A stretch of DNA of 64,000 bases from Bacteroidota bacterium (GTDB lineage Bacteria; Bacteroidota; Bacteroidia; Chitinophagales; Chitinophagaceae): NCBI GenBank assembly GCA_028875875.1, contig JAGWUV010000027.1:1-64000 (forward strand), read 5' to 3'. Below, one piece after another: positions 7,616 to 16,023 of the stretch. The notes under the pieces are model-generated. The model had not been told where the DNA came from. It worked only from the letters and a program-made list of their open reading frames with translations, and did not search any database. The position numbers and the translations under genes are program-made. Position 1 is the stretch's first letter; every line of letters begins with the position of its first letter.

Positions 7616-9013
7616 ATGAAAACCCTTATCCCCCTGATAACTTTTTGGCTTTTCTATTGCTCTGCCGCCAATGCCCAAACTTATTGGGTACACAAAACAC
7701 AATTATTGGAGTACTTATATAATCATAAAGGTGCTATTGACTACGTTCACTGTAATGCACCGATATCCAATATTCAAAAATCAATTCTTCCAATTCGAAT
7801 CGGTAAGAATTTTAAAGTATTTGAAAAATTAGTTAAGACTAATAAGAGTCTTTACCTATTAATAAAAGGAACAGGTATTGTTTTTAAGGCAACTGGAATA
7901 AATGATACTGCCATTGCTTTTACAAAAGTTGATTCTACCTTCTTTATGGGATACAATAATGATGCTTTTATTTTTTCCTATCGAGATACTTTATTTTCTT
8001 TCGGCGGAAGAGGTTTTTGGAAATATAATGGACAGTTACTGTACTTCACTGAAGGGGAAGAATGGAATATGCTTCCCATCAATGAAGAGATCCCTTTTAT
8101 TGACCAGGAAAAAATATTTTACAACCAAAAAAAGGGGAATATCTTCCTTTCTATACAACAAACCGCTAATGAGGCTGTAAAAACAAACCCTAATTATAAT
8201 CCTCCCTATATTGCTGACAGATTTAGTTTAAACGAGAGGAAGCATACAGTTTTAGGTGAATTAAAAAATAATGCAATTAGTATTGTTGATAAAAAAGATA
8301 AAGAGATAATTCATTGGAACGCTCCTACGTTAGGAGGATGTGTAATTATTAAAAATGGAATCAGCTACTTATTAGATTTTGAACATAATCTCTTTTTTAA
8401 GGAACATTCAGAAAAAAAGGTCGTTAATATGATGTCAATACCTGCCAATAGCGATATTATGTCCATTTTCCAGGTAAAAGATACAGTGTATTATTCTCTT
8501 TTCAATAGCGATAGGCTCTATTCATTCACTATATCCAGATCAGATTTTGAAAAAGAGGGCCAACCTATCTATACACCTGTTACAGAGTTCTACAGCAAAA
8601 TTGTACTTATTGCAGTACCGATATTGGCCATTGCCGGCTTTGTTCCCTTTTGGATGAACAAAAGAAAAAAGAAGCAACAAATCTCATCCTCATTAACAGA
8701 ATTAGATACAGCAATAGCAGAAAACGAGGACAACGATAATGCTACCTTCAATGCAATGGAAAGGCACCTCATCACTTCTATCATTGCAGAGGGAACCGTA
8801 TCCGTTGACAGGATTAACCAGATTCTGGGTATCAACAAAAAATCTATTGAGATACAAAAAAGGGCCAGAATGGATATTATCAATAAGATTAACTATAAGT
8901 TCAAAACCATCCATTCAACAGAAGCAGATTTGATCGAGCGTATCAGGTCTGAAGAGGATAAAAGGTATTTTAAGTACTTTATCGATGAAAAGAATAGAGA
9001 AATATACGGATAA
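7616..9013 (+). CDS. Membrane-anchored protein with Kelch-like exported part and winged-helix-like tail (paralog of 445-1812)
   Basis: 465 residues. A signal peptide ends after ANAQ (about residue 21) and is followed by QTYWVHKTQLLEYLY, nearly the same as its paralog. The exported beta-rich region has a Kelch-like block near 125-140 (DTLFSFGGRGFW). One transmembrane helix lies near 325-345, followed by KRKKKQ. The cytoplasmic tail contains VDRINQILGINKKSIEIQKR, DLIERIRSEEDKRYFKYF. The tail is the best conserved part between the two copies, which suggests it is the functional output. A wing-like RxxDKRY pattern hints at DNA binding, unproven. Transcribed away from the rhodopsin gene. Confidence 0.75.
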   Translation: MKTLIPLITFWLFYCSAANAQTYWVHKTQLLEYLYNHKGAIDYVHCNAPISNIQKSILPIRIGKNFKVFEKLVKTNKSLYLLIKGTGIVFKATGINDTAIAFTKVDSTFFMGYNNDAFIFSYRDTLFSFGGRGFWKYNGQLLYFTEGEEWNMLPINEEIPFIDQEKIFYNQKKGNIFLSIQQTANEAVKTNPNYNPPYIADRFSLNERKHTVLGELKNNAISIVDKKDKEIIHWNAPTLGGCVIIKNGISYLLDFEHNLFFKEHSEKKVVNMMSIPANSDIMSIFQVKDTVYYSLFNSDRLYSFTISRSDFEKEGQPIYTPVTEFYSKIVLIAVPILAIAGFVPFWMNKRKKKQQISSSLTELDTAIAENEDNDNATFNAMERHLITSIIAEGTVSVDRINQILGINKKSIEIQKRARMDIINKINYKFKTIHSTEADLIERIRSEEDKRYFKYFIDEKNREIYG

Positions 9014-9468
9014 TAATGGCTAGAGATTTAGAAAAGTACTTGTCTAACAATAGCTGGTTAATTCAATTTACATCAATGCAAAAGAACATACTTATAATAC
9101 TCGTAAGGGTTTAATTTATTTTACTATTGCTTTAAAACTATAGAAAAGGTTCACCAGTTCTTTTCCAATTCAAATTAAAATCGCTCGATTTGGGTTTGAA
9201 GAAAATAATGAGCTGGCGTATTAAACTTTTTCGATTCTCAACATTTATCACGAAACAACTTCCTTTTTTCACTTACCTGAGCATTGTGTATGGATTTTTA
9301 GATAATCAATGATATGCTTATAGGAATAAGTTACTGCCCCATAGGGTCTATCCTGAAAATAGCCTATTTTTCCTCTCATCCCTTAACTCCTGTAAAGACC
9401 TTATTGATTTTTTTAGGAGCCTCGCACACTTGTACTACCGTACCTTTGGCAGCAATTAAAACCTTTTC
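9014..9468. other. Intergenic region, no gene seen
   Basis: About 450 bases separating the AT-rich phototrophy region from core genes. Only the proximal promoter of the next gene is recognisable: a TACCTTTG -7 box at 9441-9448, about 20 bases before its ATG. I see no matching -33 TTG at the usual distance. Confidence 0.45.
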
Positions 9469-10173
9469 ATGCCCAGCGGAACCGTTTATCTCATTCCTAC
9501 AGTATTGCACGAAGAAGCCCTGCAAACCGTTCCTCCGTATGTTGTGGAGGCGGTGAAAGACTGTTCCGTTTTTTTTGTGGAGAACGAAAAAACGGCCCGC
9601 CGTTTCCTGAAAAAGGTATGGAAGGAAATAGTGATTGATGATTACCAATGGTTTGCCATTCACAAAGCAGAGGAAACGGTAAAACAATCCTTTGTGCGGT
9701 TATTGCAGGAAGGTAAGCATATTGGTATCATCAGTGAAGCAGGCTGCCCCGGTGTGGCCGATCCCGGACAACTGTTAATTGAAGCGGCCCAGGCACTCAA
9801 TGCCCGGGTAAAACCTTTGGTAGGGCCCAGTTCTATCTTACTGGCTTTGATGGCCAGCGGCATGAATGGCCAGTGTTTCCAGTTTCATGGTTACCTGCCC
9901 ATTGATGCACAGGAAAGAAGAAAGAAGATAAAGGAACTGGAAGCAGACTCCCACAAACGCAATTGTACACAGCTCTTTATTGAAACACCATACCGCAATA
10001 ACCAACTGATCAAAGACCTGGTACAGGCCTGCAGGCAGGAAACAAAACTCTGTATTGCGGTAGATATCACCGCTCCTTCAGAAAGTATTCATACCAAAAC
10101 TATCCGGCAATGGCAAAGCCAGCTGCCTGATATTCATAAAAGGTTAGCGATATTTTTATTGCATAGTGCTTAA
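9469..10173 (+). CDS. SAM-dependent methyltransferase, tetrapyrrole methylase (RsmI-like) family
   Basis: 234 residues. N-terminal GTVYLIPTVLHEE and the SAM-binding segments GIISEAGCPGVADPG (about 84-98) and VGPSSILLALMASG (about 120-133) are those of the tetrapyrrole (corrin/porphyrin) methylase fold, as in RsmI, the 16S rRNA C1402 2'-O-methyltransferase. It is about 45 residues shorter than E. coli RsmI and lacks the C-terminal extension, which is common in Bacteroidota members. The substrate is therefore not certain; rRNA is the best guess. ATG at 9469 is chosen because the family motif begins right after it. Confidence 0.85.
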   Translation: MPSGTVYLIPTVLHEEALQTVPPYVVEAVKDCSVFFVENEKTARRFLKKVWKEIVIDDYQWFAIHKAEETVKQSFVRLLQEGKHIGIISEAGCPGVADPGQLLIEAAQALNARVKPLVGPSSILLALMASGMNGQCFQFHGYLPIDAQERRKKIKELEADSHKRNCTQLFIETPYRNNQLIKDLVQACRQETKLCIAVDITAPSESIHTKTIRQWQSQLPDIHKRLAIFLLHSA

Positions 10174-10200
10174 ATGCTTAAACAGGCACTGCAATAAGTC

Positions 10201-10251
10201 TTCGACAAGCTCAGGCTGACATAAGCTTTCTGTCATGTTGAGCTTGTCGAA
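10201..10251. repeat. REP-like palindromic repeat between convergent genes
   Basis: Arms TTCGACAAGCTCA...CTGACA (10201-10221) and TGTCA...TGAGCTTGTCGAA (10231-10251) pair over 21 positions apart from three mismatches, around a 9-base loop. I recognise this word as a common intergenic palindrome in Bacteroidota genomes. It sits between the 3' ends of two convergent genes and may act as a bidirectional terminator. Confidence 0.75.
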
Positions 10252-10305
10252 ACATAGACAGAAAGCGGTTGTAAGTAAAAAAAATCGCTAATGCAACGCG
10301 TTAGG

Positions 10306-11676
10306 TTACAAACCATGCTGATCAATCAGGTAAATCAATGCCGTCATATTCACGGCACCCAGCAACAGTTCACGTTTATTCACATTTTCAAATACATCGT
10401 TCCTCGCATGGTGCAGATCGAAATAGCGTTGATTATCGGGCTTTAACTCACCAACCGGTGTATGCAGTAAACTGTACAGCGGACCAACATCGGCACCGCC
10501 GCCGCCATAGTCGAGGCTTTCGCATCCGTAAGGTTTCAACAGGGGCAGCCAACCTTGCACTTTTTGTAACTGGGTAGAGTTGAGTGCCAGGCTAAAGCCC
10601 CTGGGCGTAAAGCCGCCGTTATCGCTTTCCAGCGCAAAAATGTGGTTCTCATTCCTGGCTTTAGCTTCTTCCCCGTATTTCTTTCCACCTCTTAACCCAT
10701 TCTCTTCGTTCGCAAACAATACAAAACGGATGGTATGTTTAGGCTGGTAGCCCAATGCTTTTAAAGTGCGTAATATTTCAATGGTATGTACCACACCGGC
10801 ACCATCATCATGGGCACCCTCATTTACATCCCAGCTATCCAGGTGGCCGCCGATGGTAATGTATTCATTCGGGAATTCAGACCCCTTTAATTCAGCGATC
10901 ACATTATGGCCAATGGTATCGGGCAATTGCTTACCATGTGTTTGGATATTCACCGTTACCGTACGCTTACTGGCAAGTTGGTACAGGTAGTCTGCATCTT
11001 TTAGTCCTAATGCCGCTGCCGGTATCTTCGGAAAAGAGTCGTTATACGCCATACTACCCGTATGCGGGTTATTATCAGTTGATTCGGTTAAAGAACGGAT
11101 CAGTACGGCCACAGCGCCATATTGGGCAGCCCGGCTGGGTCCGGAATGACGGTATACGCCACTTTCGGCATAGGCTTGCATAGGAACAATATAGGTGGGG
11201 TTGAAAGCATAATCGTAATACACGATCTTACCTTTCACCTGGTCTTTCTTTTGTTCCAGCTCCGCAAAATCTTTTACCGCCAGCACTTCTGCAGTAACCC
11301 CGCTAATAGGCCCACCTAATGAATTGCCCAGGGCCGTTGCATCCAGCGATTTATTTTGTTTTTGTTTGTTTACGGCAACAATACTTACCTTATCGGTACC
11401 GCCGCGAACCCAATGGGGTACCATACATTGCTGTAACCAAACGGTATCAGCACCTGCCTCCTGCATCGTTTTTTTACCCCATTGCACGGCTTTAGCAAAT
11501 TGCGGTGAGCCTGCCAGCCTGCCGCCAATTTGTTTGGTCAGTTGGTGCAGCAGGTCGTAAGCTGTACCATGCACTAAAATTTCATCTGCAATTTTTTTGA
11601 TCATTGTGGAGTCTGCACTTTGCTGTGCATAGATGTACAAAGGCGTACAAGCCAATATTCCCAGTAGTTTTTTCAT
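10306..11676 (-). CDS. Secreted M28 family zinc metallopeptidase (PGCP-like)
   Basis: 456 residues with a signal peptide (about 1-18, cleavage near YAQQ). A PA-type insert occupies about 110-250 and the M28 catalytic domain about 255-456. The zinc ligands and catalytic residues are visible as GGHLDSWD, GAHDDGAG, ANEENGLRGG, ESDNGG and a C-terminal FDLHHARND. This is the layout of plasma glutamate carboxypeptidase-like aminopeptidases of Bacteroidota, which release amino acids from peptides in the periplasm or outside the cell. A second M28 enzyme of different layout is encoded at 62271-63806. The gene converges with the methyltransferase gene across a palindromic repeat. Confidence 0.9.
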   Translation of the reverse strand: MKKLLGILACTPLYIYAQQSADSTMIKKIADEILVHGTAYDLLHQLTKQIGGRLAGSPQFAKAVQWGKKTMQEAGADTVWLQQCMVPHWVRGGTDKVSIVAVNKQKQNKSLDATALGNSLGGPISGVTAEVLAVKDFAELEQKKDQVKGKIVYYDYAFNPTYIVPMQAYAESGVYRHSGPSRAAQYGAVAVLIRSLTESTDNNPHTGSMAYNDSFPKIPAAALGLKDADYLYQLASKRTVTVNIQTHGKQLPDTIGHNVIAELKGSEFPNEYITIGGHLDSWDVNEGAHDDGAGVVHTIEILRTLKALGYQPKHTIRFVLFANEENGLRGGKKYGEEAKARNENHIFALESDNGGFTPRGFSLALNSTQLQKVQGWLPLLKPYGCESLDYGGGGADVGPLYSLLHTPVGELKPDNQRYFDLHHARNDVFENVNKRELLLGAVNMTALIYLIDQHGL

Positions 11677-11699
11677 ACAACTAAAGATAAGGTTTTATG

Positions 11700-11812
11700 C
11701 AGAAGGAAGAGGGCAGAGGGCGGAGAGCGGAAAGCTTAAGGCGGAGGGCTTAAGGCAAAGATCAGAAGGCAAAGAGCAGAGGGCTGAATGCTAAATGCTA
11801 AAGGCTGCACTA
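11700..11812. repeat. Degenerate purine-rich short-unit repeat
   Basis: Successive variants of GGCAGAGGGCGGAGAGCGGAAAG, then AAGGCGGAGGGCTTAAGGC, then GAATGCTAAATGCTAAAGGC. It looks like an eroded tandem array with units of about 7-20 bases. The same flavour recurs at about 12735-12765. It starts about 20 bases upstream of the M28 peptidase start codon. Confidence 0.55.
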
Positions 11813-11949
11813 GAACTTACAAGGTATCGCTTGCCAAATAAATATTGACACGGCGCTATCCTGCTTATTCAATTTTTATATAGTAAGTGAGCTACATTGT
11901 TCGGATCAAGATTTTGAAAGCCTTATGCTGCCTACATTTCAGCATTTTT

Positions 11950-12000
11950 GTTCGGGATTTTTCCGAACATCGTTTGGATCGGCTTCGGATCGATCCAAAC
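11950..12000. repeat. Two adjacent hairpins
   Basis: The first pairs GTTCGG (11950-11955) with CCGAAC (11963-11968). The second is a perfect 10-bp stem, GTTTGGATCG (11972-11981) with CGATCCAAAC (11991-12000), loop GCTTCGGAT. Both share a TCGG-rich vocabulary, and the following sequence repeats ATCGAAG. They look like an intergenic repeat element rather than a terminator, since no T-run follows. Confidence 0.5.
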
Positions 12001-12590
12001 ACGACCCGAAGGAGTATCGAAGCAATATCGAAGAAAGATAAGTACAGTTATCGGGTATTGGGACCTTGTCTTAGAAGCAGTTTCCTATAAAGCCTTTACA
12101 AGTTTGTAGTAAAATATCGGGTAGGGATTGGGGCCATCTGTTTGGTCTTTGGGTATTGGTTTTTAGCATATAAAAAACAGCAATCGGGTAGGTTAATGTG
12201 CAAATGATTGATTATAAGTGGATTGCCAGTATCATAGTGGTTTAGTAGAATACTTAAGTATTGATTATCAGCACTTTGTTATTTTCATGAACTCCATACG
12301 GCTTATGTAGGGCGTATATAGGGAGTAACAAGGAAGGGAGGAGGACGGAGAGGAGGAAGGATTAGCGGATTTCGGATGACGAATTCATGAATTGGTAAAT
12401 TGTGGATTAGGGAAGTGGTGTTTAGAGGTGCCTTACCTCTGATAATCTAATGAATACATTGTATAAAAGCCTGTTTTTTCACTACCTCTTTTAGCAGCAC
12501 TCGCTCTTCGGATCGCTATATAACCTGGTCATATTCGGGTATTGGCCGATAATAATATAGATATACCACAATATCAAGCTGTGTATAAAG

Positions 12591-12673
12591 CATATATATC
12601 CCATCTCTTTAAAGGAATGGGATATATATGGGACATATATGGCTTGTATATGGGATATATATGGTTTATACCC
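12591..12673. repeat. Large AT-rich dyad plus tandem ATGGGATATATATGG units
   Basis: CATATATATCCCAT (12591-12604) and ATGGGATATATATG (12617-12630) form a perfect 14-bp dyad around a loop that itself contains CTTTAAAG. Directly to the right follow GGGACATATATGG, GTATATGGGATATATATGG and a weaker copy. The ORFs through this stretch encode only repetitive Tyr-Ile-rich peptides and are not genes. Confidence 0.65.
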
Positions 12674-13197
12674 TTGTTTGAGTCGAAAAAAACCGTTGCA
12701 ATTCCCGGTACAGCAGGGAGGGTATAAGGGCAAAAACTAAAAAAATAAAGGCTAAAGACTAAAGACCAGCTCTTTATTAACCGGCAACTTTATATAAAAA
12801 ATAATTACATTGTTATTTGGAAAACAGGTATTAAAAATCTTATATTCGTTTAAGGCACTACAGTGTCCTGTTATTTATTTTCAACCCGGCAGTGCTCCCG
12901 GGCATCTCTATCGACTGTGACTGAGCAGGCGGAGCTGTAGGAAAGATGAAAAATAAGATATAATGAAGGGCATTCTAAAAATTGAAAATCTGATTGACGC
13001 AATAGTCAATACAAAAAACGCAATATAAAAGTGTTGATAATCAATGTATGATTTTTTATGTATATTCGTATGATACGTAAATGATTGCGTTATAGGCAAC
13101 CAATAATGAAACCCATTTTCAATTCATGGCAGACAATTTTGTAGCCAGTAATTGTTGGACACATTTTTTAGGTTTACATATTTTAATATTACATTTT

Positions 13198-13506
13198 ATG
13201 ACAAGAGACGCAAACCTTTATATTTTATCAGACAAAGATTGGAGACCATTGGCTGACTTATTTAAAAGCCATAAGGACTACAACCTTAAACATCAAGTTT
13301 CTATTTACCAACTTATGACATCTACAAGCGTTGGACACCATTATGCAATTTTGACATTATCTGACAAAGCAGATGAAATTGTTGAAGAATATGGTGCGAC
13401 ACCCGCTTCTGAAAAAAATTATTTAAGAATCACATTACATGATTATCATGGAGACACTTTATTTGGCGACAAATCAAATGTAGTGTTCCTTAATAAATTC
13501 TATTGA
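13198..13506 (+). CDS. Small hypothetical protein
   Basis: 102 residues from the ATG at 13198 (MTRDANLYILSDKDWRPLAD). An in-frame ATG exists at 13126, but it would add a hydrophobic and cysteine-containing leader that does not look like a signal peptide. The body is soluble and mixed alpha/beta with several His residues. I do not recognise the family. Its last 7 bases overlap the 3' end of the next gene, which is convergent. The pair may be one cassette in the accessory region. Confidence 0.55.
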   Translation: MTRDANLYILSDKDWRPLADLFKSHKDYNLKHQVSIYQLMTSTSVGHHYAILTLSDKADEIVEEYGATPASEKNYLRITLHDYHGDTLFGDKSNVVFLNKFY

Positions 13507-13841
13507 GAACCATTACTGACAGAAAACTTAAACGAACCGTACTCAATGTCCAAAGCATCAAAAATTTTTGGTGCTATCGTCTTAAATTCATCTGTAAACT
13601 TTTCATAGGTATTGTTTGGGAACTCAAAGTTTATTACAATTGAATAAGGCTTTTCACCTATACATCTGTATGCTAAAAGAGCATCACAAACAGTATTCAG
13701 TAAGTCAATAGCGGTAAATTTTTGTTGACTTTGGCTGCCTATAACATTCGGTTTTGCAATAGGCTGGCTGACGGAATTGCCATCAGCATTTGTACTTTCT
13801 TGTACTTTTGTTTCGTCTAACATATCTTTATTGAGCGACAC
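13500..13841 (-). CDS. Small hypothetical protein
   Basis: 113 residues. The first 40 are polar and low-complexity (Gln, Asn, Ser-rich). The remainder reads as one small mixed alpha/beta domain (FTAIDLLNTVCDALLAYRC, then KPYSIVINFEF). No signal peptide or membrane helix. It overlaps the stop end of the preceding convergent gene by 7 bases. Upstream of its start is a block of structured non-coding repeats (13880-14080). Family not recognised. Confidence 0.6.
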   Translation of the reverse strand: MSLNKDMLDETKVQESTNADGNSVSQPIAKPNVIGSQSQQKFTAIDLLNTVCDALLAYRCIGEKPYSIVINFEFPNNTYEKFTDEFKTIAPKIFDALDIEYGSFKFSVSNGSQ

Positions 13842-13891
13842 AATGTTATTTAAACTTCAGTATCGTTGTTCGGCATTTGTTCCAAGCTGAC

Positions 13892-14076
13892 GTGTCGCTA
13901 TTACCAGCCCATCGCAAAGCCGCCCAACGTTGTAGGTAACCCTATTGCGACACACTACACAAATTCAAAACCATACTGCATGACACTTCATAAATTGCCA
14001 ACTCACAAATTGCAGCACATTTGCAGGCACACAAAACCATACGCACAAGACCAAACCTGCAAAAGAGCTGCAATTT
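13892..14076. repeat. Structured non-coding element E1 (attC-like or REP-like)
   Basis: Two nested structures. First, arms GTGTCGC (13892-13898) and GCGACAC (13947-13953) enclose ATTACC/GGTAAC and the dyad CAACGTTG. Second, AAATTGCAGC (14007-14016) pairs perfectly with GCTGCAATTT (14067-14076). After a symmetric 3x3 internal loop (ACA/AGA), TTTGCAGG (14020-14027) then pairs with CCTGCAAA (14056-14063) around a 28-nt loop rich in CACACAAA. A second copy with compensating changes lies at 19702-19770. It ends 25 bases before the start of the Hsp70-linked operon. Confidence 0.75.
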
Positions 14077-14101
14077 AGCCGACGCTCACTTCAGTACAAC
14101 C

Positions 14102-16021
14102 ATGAGCTACATTAACCCATATGAATTTTTAGGAATTACCTCAACCAATTTATCTGAAGTTGACAGTAAAACTATATTAAAGGAAAAGAAAAAGCTATCA
14201 CAGGAAATTGAATTAAGCGATACTGACTCAATAATTCATAATGGTATTGAACTGACAAAGTCCGATTGTTTAAGAGCAATCGATGATTTAGACGATAGAA
14301 CTATAAAGGAGTTTCATTTTTTTATTTTTAGGAATAAACCTTTAAACGATTTTTTAGCAAAAGGAAGCCTTTTGTTTTTTGAAAAGTATCAGGTTGAAAG
14401 CATTTATAAGTTACCTGCTTTTATAAACTTTGTTGCTCCCTATTTTGAGCCACGATATGACAAAGCATTAAGCATAAATTACAAATCTGGCAACAAAGAA
14501 AGTGTCGAGAAAATACTATCTGTTCAGCCTTTAAGCACTTCATCACTTTATGAAAATTGCTTTAAAGGCACTTATCAAATACTAATTGATGCTGACAGAG
14601 AAATCAACAAACTAATTGACGAGATTAAGGATGAAAAAAGTCCATATATTCAAAAGTCTTTTCGGGGAATTGAAGCAGAAATTAAATCTAAAATAAACAT
14701 TGAGCTAATAAATCTACTACCTCCGTACTTTCAAGGTATCAGAAATCAAATTGCAATGAGCATTCGAAACCTTGCAAGAGATATAAACAATGACCCATAT
14801 AATTTGGTTGAGCCTGCTTTTAAAGTTAGCTCAATTGCAAATGAAATCGAATCTGACGGATTAACCAAACAAACTGTTTCCAAAGGTTACAACATAATTA
14901 AAAGTCGCTACGAAGATTTACTTCAACAAAAAGAAGATGAAAAATATCAACCGCAAATTAACAAATGCTATATACTAATTGATTCAATAGTTGATAAAAG
15001 AGATTCAGTAAATAAAAAAGAAATTTCAGCTTCAGTTGTAAGTAGCTGGATTAATTCCAATATCAATATTGCTGAATTGAATAATCTTCCAAGTGCCGCA
15101 TTTCAAGTTAGGAATTTAATTGCTCTTTCTCTAAAAAGCCTATCTGTTGCTGTTTGGAATAACCTTGATGAAATTGATGTTGCATTAAATGTTTTAGCTA
15201 AAGCTACTTTACTTAAAGTAAATGAAGAAACAAAGGCTGTATTGGTTGAGGCTAAAATTCAGTTAGACGATTTGAAAACTAAAATTCAAAGACAACGATT
15301 AGCCACACTACAACAAGCAGCGAATAATCAAAAAAAAGAAACGTCAAATTTTGGAGTTTTGATAGTAATAGGAATAATCATTTTCGTTATTTATTTGATT
15401 TCAAACTCTAACAATTCCAATAATTCCTCAACTCCATCATACAATGACAATTCGAGCAGTTCCTATTCAACTGCACCAGCAACAGTTGATACCGCCAAAT
15501 CAGATGTTGCTATTCCTCCACAAACCACAGATACCTATCAAACAGAACCAGTGTACAACAAGGTTACAATGCCGAACGGCAATATTTCCAGTTGTTCAGG
15601 CATAACACCTAAATATGATAAAAACATAAGCACCAGACTTATTATTACGGCAGAGCTTACAGATGTTGCAGTTAAGCTTTATGATTATGAAACTGATAGA
15701 TGTATTAGATATGTTTTTGTTAATGATGGAAGCACCTACACAATGAAAAATATTCCTGAAGGTAGATACTATTTGAAAATAGCTTATGGAAACGATTGGG
15801 AGGTTAAAGAGGGCGACCCTATCTGTAAAGGTCGCTTTGCAACACATTCATCATTTAAAAAAGATTTGAGTGTATATGATTTCAACAAAACATATTACGA
15901 TGACGGTCGTGTATCTGTTCCATACTACACATTGAAACTCTACAGAACTTACACAACAAATACGTACGATGATAATTCCGCAGGTAGTTCAATTTCAGAA
16001 TCTGATTTTAATAATAACTAA
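14102..16021 (+). CDS. Membrane-anchored protein with J-domain-like N-terminus, first gene of an Hsp70 operon
   Basis: 639 residues from ATG 14102, which follows the E1 element; a longer frame into E1 is rejected. The N-terminus MSYINPYEFLGITS plus about 60 helical residues looks like a divergent J-domain, but the HPD tripeptide is missing, so the call is tentative. Residues about 190-255 and 310-375 are an internal duplication (NIELINLLPPYFQGIRNQIA versus NIAELNNLPSAAFQVRNLIA). A coiled stretch (375-410) leads to one transmembrane helix (417-434), a Ser/Asn/Thr-rich spacer (435-490) and a C-terminal beta-sandwich-like domain (about 505-615). Topology would place the helical part in the cytoplasm with the Hsp70 and the beta domain outside. 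The next gene starts 2 bases after the stop, so the genes are co-transcribed. Confidence 0.7.
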   Translation: MSYINPYEFLGITSTNLSEVDSKTILKEKKKLSQEIELSDTDSIIHNGIELTKSDCLRAIDDLDDRTIKEFHFFIFRNKPLNDFLAKGSLLFFEKYQVESIYKLPAFINFVAPYFEPRYDKALSINYKSGNKESVEKILSVQPLSTSSLYENCFKGTYQILIDADREINKLIDEIKDEKSPYIQKSFRGIEAEIKSKINIELINLLPPYFQGIRNQIAMSIRNLARDINNDPYNLVEPAFKVSSIANEIESDGLTKQTVSKGYNIIKSRYEDLLQQKEDEKYQPQINKCYILIDSIVDKRDSVNKKEISASVVSSWINSNINIAELNNLPSAAFQVRNLIALSLKSLSVAVWNNLDEIDVALNVLAKATLLKVNEETKAVLVEAKIQLDDLKTKIQRQRLATLQQAANNQKKETSNFGVLIVIGIIIFVIYLISNSNNSNNSSTPSYNDNSSSSYSTAPATVDTAKSDVAIPPQTTDTYQTEPVYNKVTMPNGNISSCSGITPKYDKNISTRLIITAELTDVAVKLYDYETDRCIRYVFVNDGSTYTMKNIPEGRYYLKIAYGNDWEVKEGDPICKGRFATHSSFKKDLSVYDFNKTYYDDGRVSVPYYTLKLYRTYTTNTYDDNSAGSSISESDFNNN

Positions 16022-16023
16022 TT

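Larger units (their letters stand above)
11677..13197. other. Repeat-rich non-coding region
   Basis: 1.5 kb without a credible gene. It contains a purine-rich stretch built from degenerate short units such as AAGGC, GGGCAGAG and AAATGCTAA (about 11700-11810), two strong hairpins (11950-12000), an AT-rich dyad with tandem copies (12591-12673), a further AAAGGCTAAAGACTAAAGACC stretch near 12735-12765, and the probable left edge of the accessory region near 12800-13120. Confidence 0.6.

Noticed and set aside
11887-12090. 67-codon ORF near the twin hairpins
   Set aside because: It lies on hairpins and ATCGAAG repeats and has no protein-like features.
12591-12673. CRISPR array
   Set aside because: Units are adjacent, imperfect and AT-rich without unique spacers; no cas genes nearby. 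No CRISPR was seen anywhere.
12491-12733. 80- and 61-codon ORFs on both strands
   Set aside because: They translate the AT tandem units into Tyr-Ile-Ser-His repeats; not genes.
13866-14078. 70-codon ORF upstream of the Hsp70 operon
   Set aside because: It is contained in element E1 and is explained by the stem-loop structure.
14021-14101. Upstream extension of the J-like gene (27 extra codons)
   Set aside because: It runs through the E1 inverted repeat and has no sequence like the protein; ATG 14102 is the natural start.
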